From contig CALWPK010000007.1 of assembly GCA_944383415.1 (NCBI GenBank), forward strand, positions 1 to 60,346: a stretch of 60,346 nt of DNA, given 5' to 3'. The DNA comes from an uncultured Clostridia bacterium (GTDB taxonomy: Bacteria > Bacillota > Clostridia > Christensenellales > UBA1242). The translations under genes were made by a program, and so were the position numbers. The notes beneath the pieces were generated by a model that saw only the letters and a list, made by a program, of their open reading frames with translations, made no database searches and was not told the origin of the DNA. Of this stretch, positions 16,137-25,167 are shown in pieces. How positions within the stretch are numbered: the first letter of the stretch is position 1; the number at the start of each line of letters is the position of its first letter.

Positions 16137-16785
16137 ATTTTTAGAACTATTTGAAAAGTGTTCAGATGAGTTGAAAGCACTTGCGTTTACTCATTCTTCT
16201 TTTGCCAATGAAAAAAAGGTTGAAAGCAATGAGCGTGTTGAATTTTTAGGTGATAGTGTATTGTCTACAATTGTATCAGATTATTTATACAAACATTATC
16301 ATCAGCCTGAGGGTAAGATGTCCAAAATTCGAGCAAGTTTCGTGTGCACAGAGAATTTGTCTAGGCTAGCAAAAGAGTTGAATGTGGAGTCGAAAATTCG
16401 ATTTGGCAAAAGTTTCAAAGGAAATGAGGTGTCGGATGCTATTTTGGCAGACACGATTGAGAGTATGATAGGAGTGATGTATATATCCTTTGGGATGCCG
16501 TCAATTGCAAGTGCAGTGATAGATGCTCTCAAGGTCAAAGAAAATTTGAAAGCGGGCAAAATCAGTAAAGATTACAAGTCTGAACTACAAGAGTATACGC
16601 AAGACAAAAAGATTAAACTTGAATATAAAGTCGAGAGATATACAACTGACGGCGGGCAAGAAAATTTCAGAGCGAACGCATTTATAGATGGCAAATTTAT
16701 AGCATTTGGACAGGGTTCTACCAAACGCGAAGCAGAACAAAATTCAGCAAAGAAAACTTTGACCAAATTAAACAAAAAATCATAA
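16126..16785 (+). CDS. rnc: Ribonuclease III
   Basis: 219 residues. An RNase III endonuclease domain (about 5-145) with the signature 'NERVEFLGDSVLS' (about 35-47) and the second acidic pair in 'LADTIESMIG' is followed by a double-stranded RNA-binding domain (about 150-217, ending in 'STKREAEQNSAKKTL'). It processes rRNA precursors and other duplex RNAs. The ATG at 16126 is chosen; a TTG nine bases upstream is less likely. The start lies inside the plsX end, so translation is coupled. The usual smc-ftsY continuation is found 14 kb away. Confidence 0.93.
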   Translation: MKNRFLELFEKCSDELKALAFTHSSFANEKKVESNERVEFLGDSVLSTIVSDYLYKHYHQPEGKMSKIRASFVCTENLSRLAKELNVESKIRFGKSFKGNEVSDAILADTIESMIGVMYISFGMPSIASAVIDALKVKENLKAGKISKDYKSELQEYTQDKKIKLEYKVERYTTDGGQENFRANAFIDGKFIAFGQGSTKREAEQNSAKKTLTKLNKKS

Positions 16786-16905
16786 TTCGCCCATTTGAAA
16801 CGAATTTCAGCAAATCGGGTGAAAAAGTGTTTTGAAAAATTTAAAAATATGGGTATATAAACTCAAAAGCAAGCGAATATAATTATATTAACAAATGGAG
16901 AATTG

Positions 16906-17451
16906 ATGAACGAAGTTGAATTATTTAAACCAATTTTAGATAAAGATGAAGAAATTTTGAAAGTATACAAACCGAATAAATTTCGAACTTATTTTGGCAC
17001 GATTCTTGTCTGCATTTTAATTACATTGCCTTTTTCGTTTGTAGTAATTGGCTCGTTTTTAGATCCTGAAACTTCCATTGCGACAAGCATCGGATTTATC
17101 GTGTTCATTGTGGTGTTTGATTTCCTAGCAATATTGCTGATCGCATTGTGGTACAACAAAACTATTTTTGCAGTTACTAATAAAAGGATTTTAATACGTA
17201 CAGGGTATATTGGGGTGGATTATAAAGCATTAGATTACGACACAATCGGTGCATTGACAGTGAACGTGAATTGGATAGACAAACTTTTGAAAAAAAATAC
17301 AGGAACTCTTTCATTCGGAAGTATGTCAAGCCCTATGATCAATACAGCGAACTACAAATTTTCATTTTTATATATCAACAATCCCTATGAAGCCTATCGT
17401 GAAGTGAAAGCACTAATGGATGAAAACAAGGTTAAAAAGGAAGTCAAATGA
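16906..17451 (+). CDS. Bacterial PH-domain membrane protein
   Basis: 181 residues. After a ~30-residue cytosolic start, two transmembrane helices (about 33-55 and 62-88) are followed by a bacterial pleckstrin-homology-like (bPH2/DUF304, YdbS-type) domain, with the typical 'YNKTIFAVTNKRILIRTGYIGVDY' strand pattern (about 85-107). Such proteins are membrane-bound and of uncertain role, sometimes linked to envelope or toxin secretion. It starts at ATG 16906 with GGAGA upstream (an adjacent TTG 16903 is possible). It is a single gene. Confidence 0.8.
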   Translation: MNEVELFKPILDKDEEILKVYKPNKFRTYFGTILVCILITLPFSFVVIGSFLDPETSIATSIGFIVFIVVFDFLAILLIALWYNKTIFAVTNKRILIRTGYIGVDYKALDYDTIGALTVNVNWIDKLLKKNTGTLSFGSMSSPMINTANYKFSFLYINNPYEAYREVKALMDENKVKKEVK

Positions 17452-17518
17452 ATGTTTTGATTGTTAGATTAAAAGTAGTAGAAATAAATTAAACTTAGTA
17501 AATAATTTGATTTTTAAT

Positions 17519-17547
17519 TTGACAAAATTGATACTTAATGTTATACT
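17519..17547 (+). promoter_or_regulatory. Promoter of the rpoZ-priA-def-fmt-rlmN operon
   Basis: TTGACA (17519-17524), 17 bp, TATACT (17542-17547), then AAGGAGA and ATG 17573. Confidence 0.8.
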
Positions 17548-17572
17548 ATAAGAATATTAAAAGGAGATACGT

Positions 17573-17770
17573 ATGTTATTTGAACCACCAATTGATTTGT
17601 TAGTTGAAAAATTAGGTTGCCGTTATGCTGTGGCGTCTGTCGTTGGTGCTAGGGCAAAAGATTTGGCAAATAAAATACCTACATTATTGAACGGTAGTGC
17701 AAATTTGGCTATTGATTATGCTGCCAATGAAGTGGCACGCGGAGAAGTAGTTGGAGTTCAGTCAAAATAA
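17573..17770 (+). CDS. rpoZ: RNA polymerase omega subunit
   Basis: 65 residues. The start 'MLFEPPIDLLVEKLGCRYAVASVVGARAKDL' fits the Clostridia omega subunit ('RYxLVxxxAKRARxL' in the family). Omega wraps around the beta-prime C-terminus and aids polymerase assembly. It is directly upstream of priA, 2 nt apart, as in many Bacillota. It is short, like other Gram-positive versions. The gene has AAGGAG and a near-consensus promoter. Confidence 0.88.
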   Translation: MLFEPPIDLLVEKLGCRYAVASVVGARAKDLANKIPTLLNGSANLAIDYAANEVARGEVVGVQSK

Positions 17771-17772
17771 TA

Positions 17773-19950
17773 ATGTATGCTAAAGTAATAGTCGACATCT
17801 CCAACGATGCGGTTGATAGAGTGTTTGATTATGTTGCATTGGACGACACGAAAGTAGGTATGCGTGTACGCGTTCCATTCGCTGGTAGGATAGTTTTAGG
17901 TTATGTTATAGGACTGAGCGAACATACCGACTTTGACAAGAATAAAATTAAACCAATTATTAAAAATTTGGAAAGTGTTCCTAAACTTAAACCAGAGATA
18001 TTGCAACTATGTTTATTTTTAGCAAAACACTTTTTTTTACGTCTCAGTGATTGTATCAAATTGGCACTTCCTTCGTGTGTTCGTTTGGATAGTCAGCGCG
18101 AAATGTTAGAATACAATTTGACGCCATTGATTGACATTGACACCGCGATTAATATGATTGGTAAACGCGCAAAAAATCAACTTGCACTTGTAGCGACATT
18201 GAATGAGCAGGGATCGTTAAGTTATCAAAAAGCGATTGAACTATTTGGACGAACGAGTGTCAATACTTTGGTCGAAAAAGGCATTATTTTGAAAATAGCA
18301 AATCGAAAAAATCGTTTTCATTATTCAAATACAACCACTGTTCAAAAAAATATTTTGACCCAAAGTCAATTTGAGGCTGTAGATGCGATCCAAAATAATA
18401 ACAAAACTTTTTTATTACAGGGCGTGACAGGAAGTGGGAAAACTGAAGTTTATATGACAATCATTGAAAATTGCATCAAAGAAAATAAAACTGCCATTAT
18501 GTTGGTTCCTGAAATTTCGCTCACTCCGCAGATGATGGATAGATTTAATTCACGATTTCCAAATGAGGTTGCAGTTTTGCATAGTGGACTTAGCGAAGGA
18601 GAGCGATTTGATGAGTGGGAAAGGATATTTTCTGGAAAAGCACACGTAGTATTGGGTGCTCGCTCTGCGATATTTGCGCCACTCGAAAATCTGGGAGTGA
18701 TTATTATTGATGAAGAGCACGATTCTTCTTATGTTAGCGAAAGCAATCCGCGTTTCGTCACGCACGATGTGGCAGAATTTAGAGCAAGATACAATTCTTG
18801 TCCGCTGGTTCTCGGAAGTGCTACTCCTAGCATAGAGAGTTTTCACAAAGCAAAATTGGGGCAGTATCAGTTGGTCAAATTGCCAGAGCGTATCAATGGA
18901 CTTGAAATGCCGAAAATTGAAATAATAGATATGCTAGCCGAAGTTATGGATGGAAACACGTCTCCTTTTAGCAAAAAATTGCTTGCGAAATTAGATGATT
19001 GTATTAATCGAGGGAAACAAGCGATTCTGTTTATCAATAGGCGTGGCTACGCGTCATTCGTGATGTGTAGAGAGTGCGGATATAGAGCAAAATGCGATGA
19101 TTGTGAAGTCAGTTTGGTATATCATAAAGAGGATAATGAATTGAAATGTCATTTTTGTGGCAAAAGGTATAGAATGCTGACGAATTGTCCAAATTGCAAC
19201 AGTCCTGATATCAAATACGGAGCTCTGGGTACTGAGCGAGTGGTGAATGAACTAAAGACTATATATAAAGATATTCCGATATATAGGATGGATAATGACA
19301 CGACCAGGAAGAAAGATGGTCACAAGAAAATATTGTCAGAATTTTCAAATCATACGCCGAGCATTTTGGTGGGCACTCAGATGATAGCGAAGGGGCACGA
19401 TTATCCGAATGTGTCGTTCGTGGGCATACTTGATGCGGATGTGAGTCTATATAATAGTGATTACAAATCTAATGAACGCACTTTTCAACTAGTTACGCAA
19501 GTGGCGGGACGTGCGGGTAGAAAGACAAATGACGGATATGTAGTTTTGCAAACTTATGCACCCAAACATTATGTGTATAGATACGCTGTGAACTACAATT
19601 ATGATGGATTTTATGACAAAGAGATAAATTTAAGGCAAACTACAGGTTTTCCACCATTTAGCAAAATTTTGCGTATTCTAATCACTAGCATTAGCGATAA
19701 TAGGGCGAGAGAGGTGACCAAGAAAATATTTGATAAAGCGAATGAATTGAAGTTAAAGTATGGAAAATCAATAATATTTTTGCAGGCAATGCCATCACCT
19801 GTGAAAAGAATTCAGACAAAATATCGCTATCAGATATTGACTAGATTTGTTCCAGATGATAAAATAACAGCAGATTTCTACAATATTGCGGACCTAGTTG
19901 AAAAAGATGTGACGATTTTTGTGGAAGTCAATCCAAATAATTTGAGGTAA
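17773..19950 (+). CDS. priA: Primosomal protein N' (replication restart helicase)
   Basis: 725 residues. The N-terminal DNA-binding domain (about 1-105) is followed by a superfamily 2 helicase with Walker A 'GVTGSGKTEVY' (near 216-226) and DEEH box 'IIIDEEHDSSY' (near 314). The two-zinc cysteine array (CRECG, CDDC, CHFC, CPNC; near 435-480) is complete, and 'QVAGRAGR' (motif VI) is present. PriA recognises stalled forks and reloads the replisome. It is second in the rpoZ operon, and def starts 3 nt after it. Confidence 0.95.
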   Translation: MYAKVIVDISNDAVDRVFDYVALDDTKVGMRVRVPFAGRIVLGYVIGLSEHTDFDKNKIKPIIKNLESVPKLKPEILQLCLFLAKHFFLRLSDCIKLALPSCVRLDSQREMLEYNLTPLIDIDTAINMIGKRAKNQLALVATLNEQGSLSYQKAIELFGRTSVNTLVEKGIILKIANRKNRFHYSNTTTVQKNILTQSQFEAVDAIQNNNKTFLLQGVTGSGKTEVYMTIIENCIKENKTAIMLVPEISLTPQMMDRFNSRFPNEVAVLHSGLSEGERFDEWERIFSGKAHVVLGARSAIFAPLENLGVIIIDEEHDSSYVSESNPRFVTHDVAEFRARYNSCPLVLGSATPSIESFHKAKLGQYQLVKLPERINGLEMPKIEIIDMLAEVMDGNTSPFSKKLLAKLDDCINRGKQAILFINRRGYASFVMCRECGYRAKCDDCEVSLVYHKEDNELKCHFCGKRYRMLTNCPNCNSPDIKYGALGTERVVNELKTIYKDIPIYRMDNDTTRKKDGHKKILSEFSNHTPSILVGTQMIAKGHDYPNVSFVGILDADVSLYNSDYKSNERTFQLVTQVAGRAGRKTNDGYVVLQTYAPKHYVYRYAVNYNYDGFYDKEINLRQTTGFPPFSKILRILITSISDNRAREVTKKIFDKANELKLKYGKSIIFLQAMPSPVKRIQTKYRYQILTRFVPDDKITADFYNIADLVEKDVTIFVEVNPNNLR

Positions 19951-19953
19951 AAT

Positions 19954-20418
19954 ATGGCAATAAGAGAAATTGTACAGCATACAGATAATTTTTTAAGAAA
20001 ACAGAGCAAACCTGTTAAATTTTTCGATGAAAAACTTTGGGAATTGCTAGATGATATGTGGGAAACGCTAGATGATCGCGTGGGCTCAGGGCTCAGTGCG
20101 GTACAAGTAGGGATCCTAAAACGCGTATTCATTTTGAATATCAATAATATGAAGATAGAATTTATCAATCCAGTGATCACTTCGAAAAGCGGTGAGCAGT
20201 ATAAAAAAGAGGGATGTCTCAGCGTGGCTCTTCCATTTGGATATGTAAAGCGTCCAAAGACTGTAACGGTCACTGCTTATGATAGATTTGGAAATAAATT
20301 CACATTGACGTGCGAAGATTGGACGGCAGTTTGTGTTTGTCACGAAAGCGATCACTTGGATGGAATTTTATATATAGACAAATTGGTGACCCCACCAAAA
20401 GGTAAGGCGGACGTATAA
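19954..20418 (+). CDS. def: Peptide deformylase
   Basis: 154 residues. It removes the N-formyl group from nascent proteins. The three motifs are present: GSGLSAVQVG (44-53; the usual 'GLAAPQVG' with Val for Pro), EGCLS (86-90; metal-binding Cys) and HESDH (130-134; metal His residues and catalytic Glu). The active site is therefore complete. The Shine-Dalgarno GAGGT overlaps the priA stop, and fmt overlaps by one base. Coupling def with fmt pairs removal with addition of the formyl group. Confidence 0.95.
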   Translation: MAIREIVQHTDNFLRKQSKPVKFFDEKLWELLDDMWETLDDRVGSGLSAVQVGILKRVFILNINNMKIEFINPVITSKSGEQYKKEGCLSVALPFGYVKRPKTVTVTAYDRFGNKFTLTCEDWTAVCVCHESDHLDGILYIDKLVTPPKGKADV

Positions 20419-21335
20419 TGAAGATTGTATTTTTTGGCACTAATGAATTCAGTGCAACGATTTTGAATGGATTGATTGAAAAGAATAGAGAGGTTGTTGC
20501 TATCGTTTCACAGCCGGACAAAGTGAACGGCAGAAACAATAAAATCATATTTTCTCCAGTAAAGAAATTGGCGATGGAGAAGAATATACCAATTCATCAA
20601 TTTGAAAAATTAAATAGAGATGGCGAGATTTTGAAGAATTATAATCCAGATCTATTCATTACGGCTAGTTATGGTCAAATCATTAAACAAAACATTTTGG
20701 ATATTCCTAGATTTGGGACGATTAATGTACATGCAAGTTTGCTTCCAAAATATCGTGGCCCTGCACCAATTCAATGGGCAATTATGAATGGTGAAAAAAA
20801 GACTGGTATCACAATTATGAAAACGGATATCGGATGTGATACAGGTGATATATATTTTGAAAAAGAATTGGACATATTAGATACAGATACAGCAACTAGT
20901 GTATTTGATAACCTTGCTACACTAGGAGTAGAGTGCATAAATGAATTTTTGGATAATTTCGAATATTACAAAGATAAGCATTATCCACAAGACGAAGCCA
21001 ATGCGACCTATCTACCTATGATCAAAAAAGAAGATTATTTACTCAAATTTGACCAAAATTCAAAGGCATTGTGTGACAAAATTCGTGCATTAGAGAACTG
21101 TTATTTTATATATAAAGGAATTAGATACAAAGTTTCATTTGCTAGCGTGTCTAATCTATTTGGTCAGCCTGGAGAAATCCTTGCTTGCGATGGGAAAAAT
21201 GGACTTATAATAGGCACAAAAGATAGTGCGATTGAGATTTTATTTATTCAACCAGAGGGCAAGCAAAAGATGTTGGCATTATCCTATATGAATTCAAATA
21301 AATTTACGAAAGGTGATATTATTGAAAATTCTTAG
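20418..21335 (+). CDS. fmt: Methionyl-tRNA formyltransferase
   Basis: 305 residues. It formylates initiator Met-tRNA using 10-formyl-tetrahydrofolate. The N-terminal catalytic domain shows 'VFFGTNEFSATIL' (3-15), the 'NVHASLLPKYRGPAPIQWAI' block (about 109-128) with catalytic Asn and His, and 'TGDIYF' (Asp region, near 152). A C-terminal OB-like tRNA-binding domain follows. The start ATG overlaps the def stop (TAATG). rlmN begins inside its 3' end. Confidence 0.95.
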   Translation: MKIVFFGTNEFSATILNGLIEKNREVVAIVSQPDKVNGRNNKIIFSPVKKLAMEKNIPIHQFEKLNRDGEILKNYNPDLFITASYGQIIKQNILDIPRFGTINVHASLLPKYRGPAPIQWAIMNGEKKTGITIMKTDIGCDTGDIYFEKELDILDTDTATSVFDNLATLGVECINEFLDNFEYYKDKHYPQDEANATYLPMIKKEDYLLKFDQNSKALCDKIRALENCYFIYKGIRYKVSFASVSNLFGQPGEILACDGKNGLIIGTKDSAIEILFIQPEGKQKMLALSYMNSNKFTKGDIIENS

Positions 21336-22350
21336 TGATTATTCTTTGAATGAGTTGTATGTATTGTTGGCAGAATATAAAAAGTTTCGTGCCAAACAAG
21401 TTTTTGATGCCATTATCCAATCTAAAGATTATGAAGAAACAAACTTACCTAAGTCTATGATAGAAAGTTTGAAGTCCGAATATATATTGAAACCTATTCA
21501 CATATATAAAGTCTTGACGAGTAAGGATGGGACGAAGAAGTATCTTTTGCGCCTTTACGATGACAATTTAATCGAATGTGTATTCCTGAAGCAAAATTAT
21601 GGCAACACGATTTGCCTTTCTACACAAGTCGGATGTAGGATGGGGTGCAAGTTTTGTGCATCTACCCAAAATGGACTGATACGAAATCTCAGTGCAGGAG
21701 AGATGCTTTCGACAATCAGCGTAGTGAATGCCGACAATGGAAAGTGCACTGATAGAAATTTTACAAACATCGTCCTTATGGGAAGTGGTGAGCCGTTCGA
21801 CAACTATGACAATGTTGTAAAGTGGCTAGAACTAATTACCGATGAAAATGGTTTTCATCTTAGCGAGCGCAACATCTCTCTTTCTACGTGTGGGCTAGTT
21901 GACAAAATATATCAATTCGCTGATTTGAAATTCAATATCACGCTATGCGTTTCGCTCCACGCTACAAACGATGAAACGAGAAAACAGATAATGCCGATTG
22001 CTAATCGATACTCAATTGATGAAATAATCGAGGCACTAAAATATTATATAAGCAAAAATAATAGACGTGTAGTTTTTGAATATTGTTTGATAAAAGGTAC
22101 TAATGATAGTTTTGAAAATGCAAAAGAATTGTCCAATTTGACAAAAGGATTAAACTGTCACGTCAATGTAATATGCTTGAATGCAAACGGAGGAGCACTC
22201 AAGGCGACCACAAAAGGTGAAGCCTATGCTTTTGTAAAAAAATTAAACGAATTGGGTGTGAGTGCAACGCTTAGACGTAGTCAAGGAAATGATATTGAAG
22301 GGGCGTGTGGAATGCTACGTGCCAAGACATTGAATGATTCAAAAAATTAG
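21322..22350 (+). CDS. rlmN: 23S rRNA/tRNA adenine C2-methyltransferase RlmN
   Basis: 342 residues from TTG 21322. This start is chosen because AAAGGTGAT sits just upstream and the product begins 'MKILSDYSLNELYVLL', like other RlmN proteins; GTG 21313 is the alternative. It is a radical-SAM enzyme that methylates C2 of A2503 in 23S rRNA and A37 of some tRNAs. The cluster motif is 'CRMGCKFC' (CxxxCxxC, near 109-116). A catalytic Cys appears near the C-terminus in 'IEGACGML', and the second catalytic Cys is in 'LSTCGL'. It overlaps fmt by 14 nt. The rsmB, prpC, prkC and rsgA genes that commonly surround it are absent. Confidence 0.93.
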   Translation: MKILSDYSLNELYVLLAEYKKFRAKQVFDAIIQSKDYEETNLPKSMIESLKSEYILKPIHIYKVLTSKDGTKKYLLRLYDDNLIECVFLKQNYGNTICLSTQVGCRMGCKFCASTQNGLIRNLSAGEMLSTISVVNADNGKCTDRNFTNIVLMGSGEPFDNYDNVVKWLELITDENGFHLSERNISLSTCGLVDKIYQFADLKFNITLCVSLHATNDETRKQIMPIANRYSIDEIIEALKYYISKNNRRVVFEYCLIKGTNDSFENAKELSNLTKGLNCHVNVICLNANGGALKATTKGEAYAFVKKLNELGVSATLRRSQGNDIEGACGMLRAKTLNDSKN

Positions 22351-22573
22351 TTTTCAGTTTGTTATATTGATTTGAAGATATCTAAAATTCTTTTTGAGTA
22401 TTGCATAATTTTCAATGAATGATTAATAGTTTTGGTAATTGATTTGTACAAAAAAATATAAATCAATATTGTTATTCAGTTTATCATAATTTTCAGAATA
22501 AAAAATTTTTATATTAATTTCATTTTTTAAATTTCATAAATTATGATATAATAAATATAATTTAGGAGATAGT

Positions 22574-23233
22574 ATGCAAAAAGTAGTAGTGTCTGCATCC
22601 AGTTTGCCTGCTGGCAGAAATATGTCTAGCCAAATTGAATATTTACAAAGAGTGGGCAACTTCGGTGCCGATATGTACCATTTGGATGTTATGGATGGCG
22701 TATATGTAAAAGCAAAGAGCATTGATTATACATATTTTGAACAGTTGAAAGAAAAATCGGCTCTTTTGTTTGATGTTCATTTAATGATCGCAAATCCTGA
22801 GAAACAAATAAACAAATATATTAAGTCAAAAGCCGATATTCTCACAGTACATTATGAAACTTTTTCAGACGATGACACGCTTATCAAAACATTGAAAAAA
22901 ATACGTAAAAATAAAAAAATGGTAGGTCTGGCAATCGACATTGACACTGAAATTGAAGTGATTGAAAAATTTTTGAAATATATTGATATCGCTGTCATTC
23001 TTTGCGTAAAGGTAGGTAAAGGTGGACAAGAATTTAATATCAAAGCATTGGACAAAATTAAGCAATTGAGATCGTTAAGCAGTGATATTTTGATTGAGGC
23101 AGATGGTGGAATAAACGCGGAAACTGCTAAACAATGTGTGAAAGTAGGTGCAGATATTTTGGTGAGCGGAAATTTCATCTATACAAACGATACTTATGAA
23201 GCAATCAGACAATTGAAGGGCAAGAATGGATAA
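22574..23233 (+). CDS. rpe: Ribulose-phosphate 3-epimerase family protein
   Basis: 219-residue TIM barrel. Catalytic-type residues are kept: 'HLDVMDG' (His and Asp, about 37-43), 'DVHLM' (about 72-76) and 'EADGGIN' (second Asp, about 176-182). The usual 'FVPNxTxG' after MDG is replaced by 'VYVKAKS', and 'VNPGFGGQ' by 'VKVGKGGQ'. It may therefore be a divergent pentose-phosphate epimerase or a relative with changed specificity (for example toward allulose-type phosphates). AGGAGA precedes the ATG. rsmE overlaps the end by 8 nt. Confidence 0.8.
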   Translation: MQKVVVSASSLPAGRNMSSQIEYLQRVGNFGADMYHLDVMDGVYVKAKSIDYTYFEQLKEKSALLFDVHLMIANPEKQINKYIKSKADILTVHYETFSDDDTLIKTLKKIRKNKKMVGLAIDIDTEIEVIEKFLKYIDIAVILCVKVGKGGQEFNIKALDKIKQLRSLSSDILIEADGGINAETAKQCVKVGADILVSGNFIYTNDTYEAIRQLKGKNG

Positions 23234-23921
23234 TAGATTTTATTTTGATACAAAAAATCAATTTAACGTAGAATTTTTAGATCAAGAGTATATTCATCTT
23301 ACGAGAGTCAGAAGATGCAAAGTAGGAGATTTGATCATTGGTTTTAATGGTGATGGGTTCGATTATCATTTGAAAATTGTGACGATTACAAAAGATAAGG
23401 TTGTAGCCACGATTATTGACAAGCAAAAAAATAAGTCTTTTGATGATATGAATATAACAGTTTATTTGGCATTGATAAAAAATGATGCTCTGACCAGTGC
23501 TATCGATCATTTGGCTGAGTTGAATGTGAAAACTGTCAAATTGTTTAAGAGCGATTTTAGTGTAGTGACCATTGATGAAAAGAAAGTGAATAAATTGAAT
23601 CAAATATCGATTCAAGCGAGCAAACAGTGTGAACGTGCAGATATTATGAAAGTTGAGTTGATAGAAAAATCTGATATAAAAAACGATATTGAAAAATATA
23701 AGAATCGTTTTTTTGCTTATGAAAATTCAACTGATAGCATAAAAAAATTTTCTGGAGATTTTGCTGTCATCATCGGACCAGAAGGAGGGTTCTCTCAAGA
23801 TGAGGTGAACTATTTTTCAAATTTTGCCGATACGATCAGCATATCAAAGACTATCCTTAGAGCAGAAGTGGCTTGTGTCAGTGCAGTGAGTGCATTGAGG
23901 GCGGTGCAAGTTGTTGGTTAG
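23226..23921 (+). CDS. rsmE: 16S rRNA m3U1498 methyltransferase
   Basis: 231 residues, a SPOUT-fold methyltransferase. It has an N-terminal PUA-like domain (about 15-70, 'HLTRVRRCKVGDLIIGFNGDG') and C-terminal SAM-knot motifs 'FAVIIGPEGGFSQDEV' (about 179-194) and 'SISKTILRAEVACVSAVSAL' (about 204-223). It methylates U1498 in the 30S decoding region. It overlaps rpe by 8 nt and mtaB by 11 nt, so the three are translated as a unit. Confidence 0.93.
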   Translation: MDNRFYFDTKNQFNVEFLDQEYIHLTRVRRCKVGDLIIGFNGDGFDYHLKIVTITKDKVVATIIDKQKNKSFDDMNITVYLALIKNDALTSAIDHLAELNVKTVKLFKSDFSVVTIDEKKVNKLNQISIQASKQCERADIMKVELIEKSDIKNDIEKYKNRFFAYENSTDSIKKFSGDFAVIIGPEGGFSQDEVNYFSNFADTISISKTILRAEVACVSAVSALRAVQVVG

Positions 23922-25158
23922 TGTTATAACGCTTGGATGCAAAGTGAATGAATATGAAAGTCAATCTATTTTGAACCAGTTGAAATCGGCTGGCTATGAA
24001 ATACGAGAAGGATTGGTGAAAGCAGACGCATACATAGTCAACACCTGCGCTGTGACGAACACGGCAGAGCAAAAATCGCGTCAAGTGCTTGCAAAAATTT
24101 TTAAACTCAATCCCGATGCAAAAGTAGCGGTTTGTGGTTGTGCAGTTGAGGACAATCCAAGTCAATTCTTAAAAAACAAGAATGTGATAGCCATTTTAGG
24201 AAATGAAGGCAAAAATGAAATCTTGAAATTTATAAAAGGGAAAAATCGAGACATTCAAAAAATCAATAATGAAATGTATACAAACACTGCTCGTCCAATA
24301 GAGACTCGAACGAGACAATATATTAAAATTCAGGATGGTTGTAATTATTTTTGTACTTATTGCATTATACCATATTTGCGCGGTAGGAGCCGAAGTAGGG
24401 ATATCAATGATATTTTAGATGAGATTCGCCATACAAATGCGAATGAGATTGTCCTCACCGGAATCAATATGTCTGACTATAGAATAAAAGGCGAACTAGC
24501 ATTGAAAACGCTTGTAAAAGAGATAGACAAACTAGATGTCAGATTCAGAATCTCCTCATTGGAGTGTAATGTGCTAGACGATGAGATGATTGATGTATTG
24601 AGTCAATGCAAGAATTTCTGTCCACATTTTCATATCAGTTTGCAGTCAGCGTGCAACGAAACTTTGAAACGAATGAACAGACGCTATACAATAGAAGAAT
24701 ATATTGATATAGTGAACAAAATTAGGAAAAAGTTTACTTTACCATCAATCTCTACAGACATCATTGTCGGATTCAAAGGGGAGACCGAAGAGGAATTCAA
24801 TACAACAGTAGAAAATTTGAAGAAAATCAATTTCAGTTTCATCCACATATTCCCATATAGTGAGAGAAAAGGTACAGTGGCAACAAGACTTCAAGGTGCT
24901 GTCGACAAATGCGAGCAAAAGAGGCGGGAGCGTATTTTGCAACTAATCAATTCAGATTGCAAACAAAAATTTTACAATCAAAATAAAAATACAGTTCATA
25001 AAGTTTTGATCGAAGAAGTTGTTGACGAAAAAATTTCTTTGGGCTATACTGATAATTATATATATACATATATTGATGCGAGATGCAAACCGGGCGAGAT
25101 TGTAGAGGCTAGATTGATAGGTGCATACAACAATGGTATGAAAGCAATTTTAATTTAG
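23911..25158 (+). CDS. mtaB: tRNA t6A37 methylthiotransferase MtaB
   Basis: 415 residues, MiaB/RimO family, MtaB branch. It inserts a methylthio group into t6A at tRNA position 37. The N-terminal cluster domain has 'TLGCKVNEYES' (Cys 10), 'NTCAVT' (Cys 46) and 'VCGCAV' (near 77). The radical-SAM motif is 'CNYFCTYCIIPYLRGRSRSR' (near 142; CxxxCxxC), and a TRAM-like C-terminus follows. It starts with TTG 23911 inside rsmE, with GGCGGTG as ribosome-binding site; TTG 23914 is an alternative. Confidence 0.9.
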   Translation: MLVSVITLGCKVNEYESQSILNQLKSAGYEIREGLVKADAYIVNTCAVTNTAEQKSRQVLAKIFKLNPDAKVAVCGCAVEDNPSQFLKNKNVIAILGNEGKNEILKFIKGKNRDIQKINNEMYTNTARPIETRTRQYIKIQDGCNYFCTYCIIPYLRGRSRSRDINDILDEIRHTNANEIVLTGINMSDYRIKGELALKTLVKEIDKLDVRFRISSLECNVLDDEMIDVLSQCKNFCPHFHISLQSACNETLKRMNRRYTIEEYIDIVNKIRKKFTLPSISTDIIVGFKGETEEEFNTTVENLKKINFSFIHIFPYSERKGTVATRLQGAVDKCEQKRRERILQLINSDCKQKFYNQNKNTVHKVLIEEVVDEKISLGYTDNYIYTYIDARCKPGEIVEARLIGAYNNGMKAILI

Positions 25159-25167
25159 GAGGGTAAT

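Noticed and set aside
16786..16835. Terminator after rnc
   Set aside because: A bulged stem (GCCC-ATTTG with CAAATC-GGGT) can be drawn, but no T tract follows, so I did not list it.
20086..20116. Inactivation of peptide deformylase because GLAAPQVG is changed
   Set aside because: Only Pro is replaced by Val; the catalytic Gln, Cys (EGCLS) and HExDH residues are all present.
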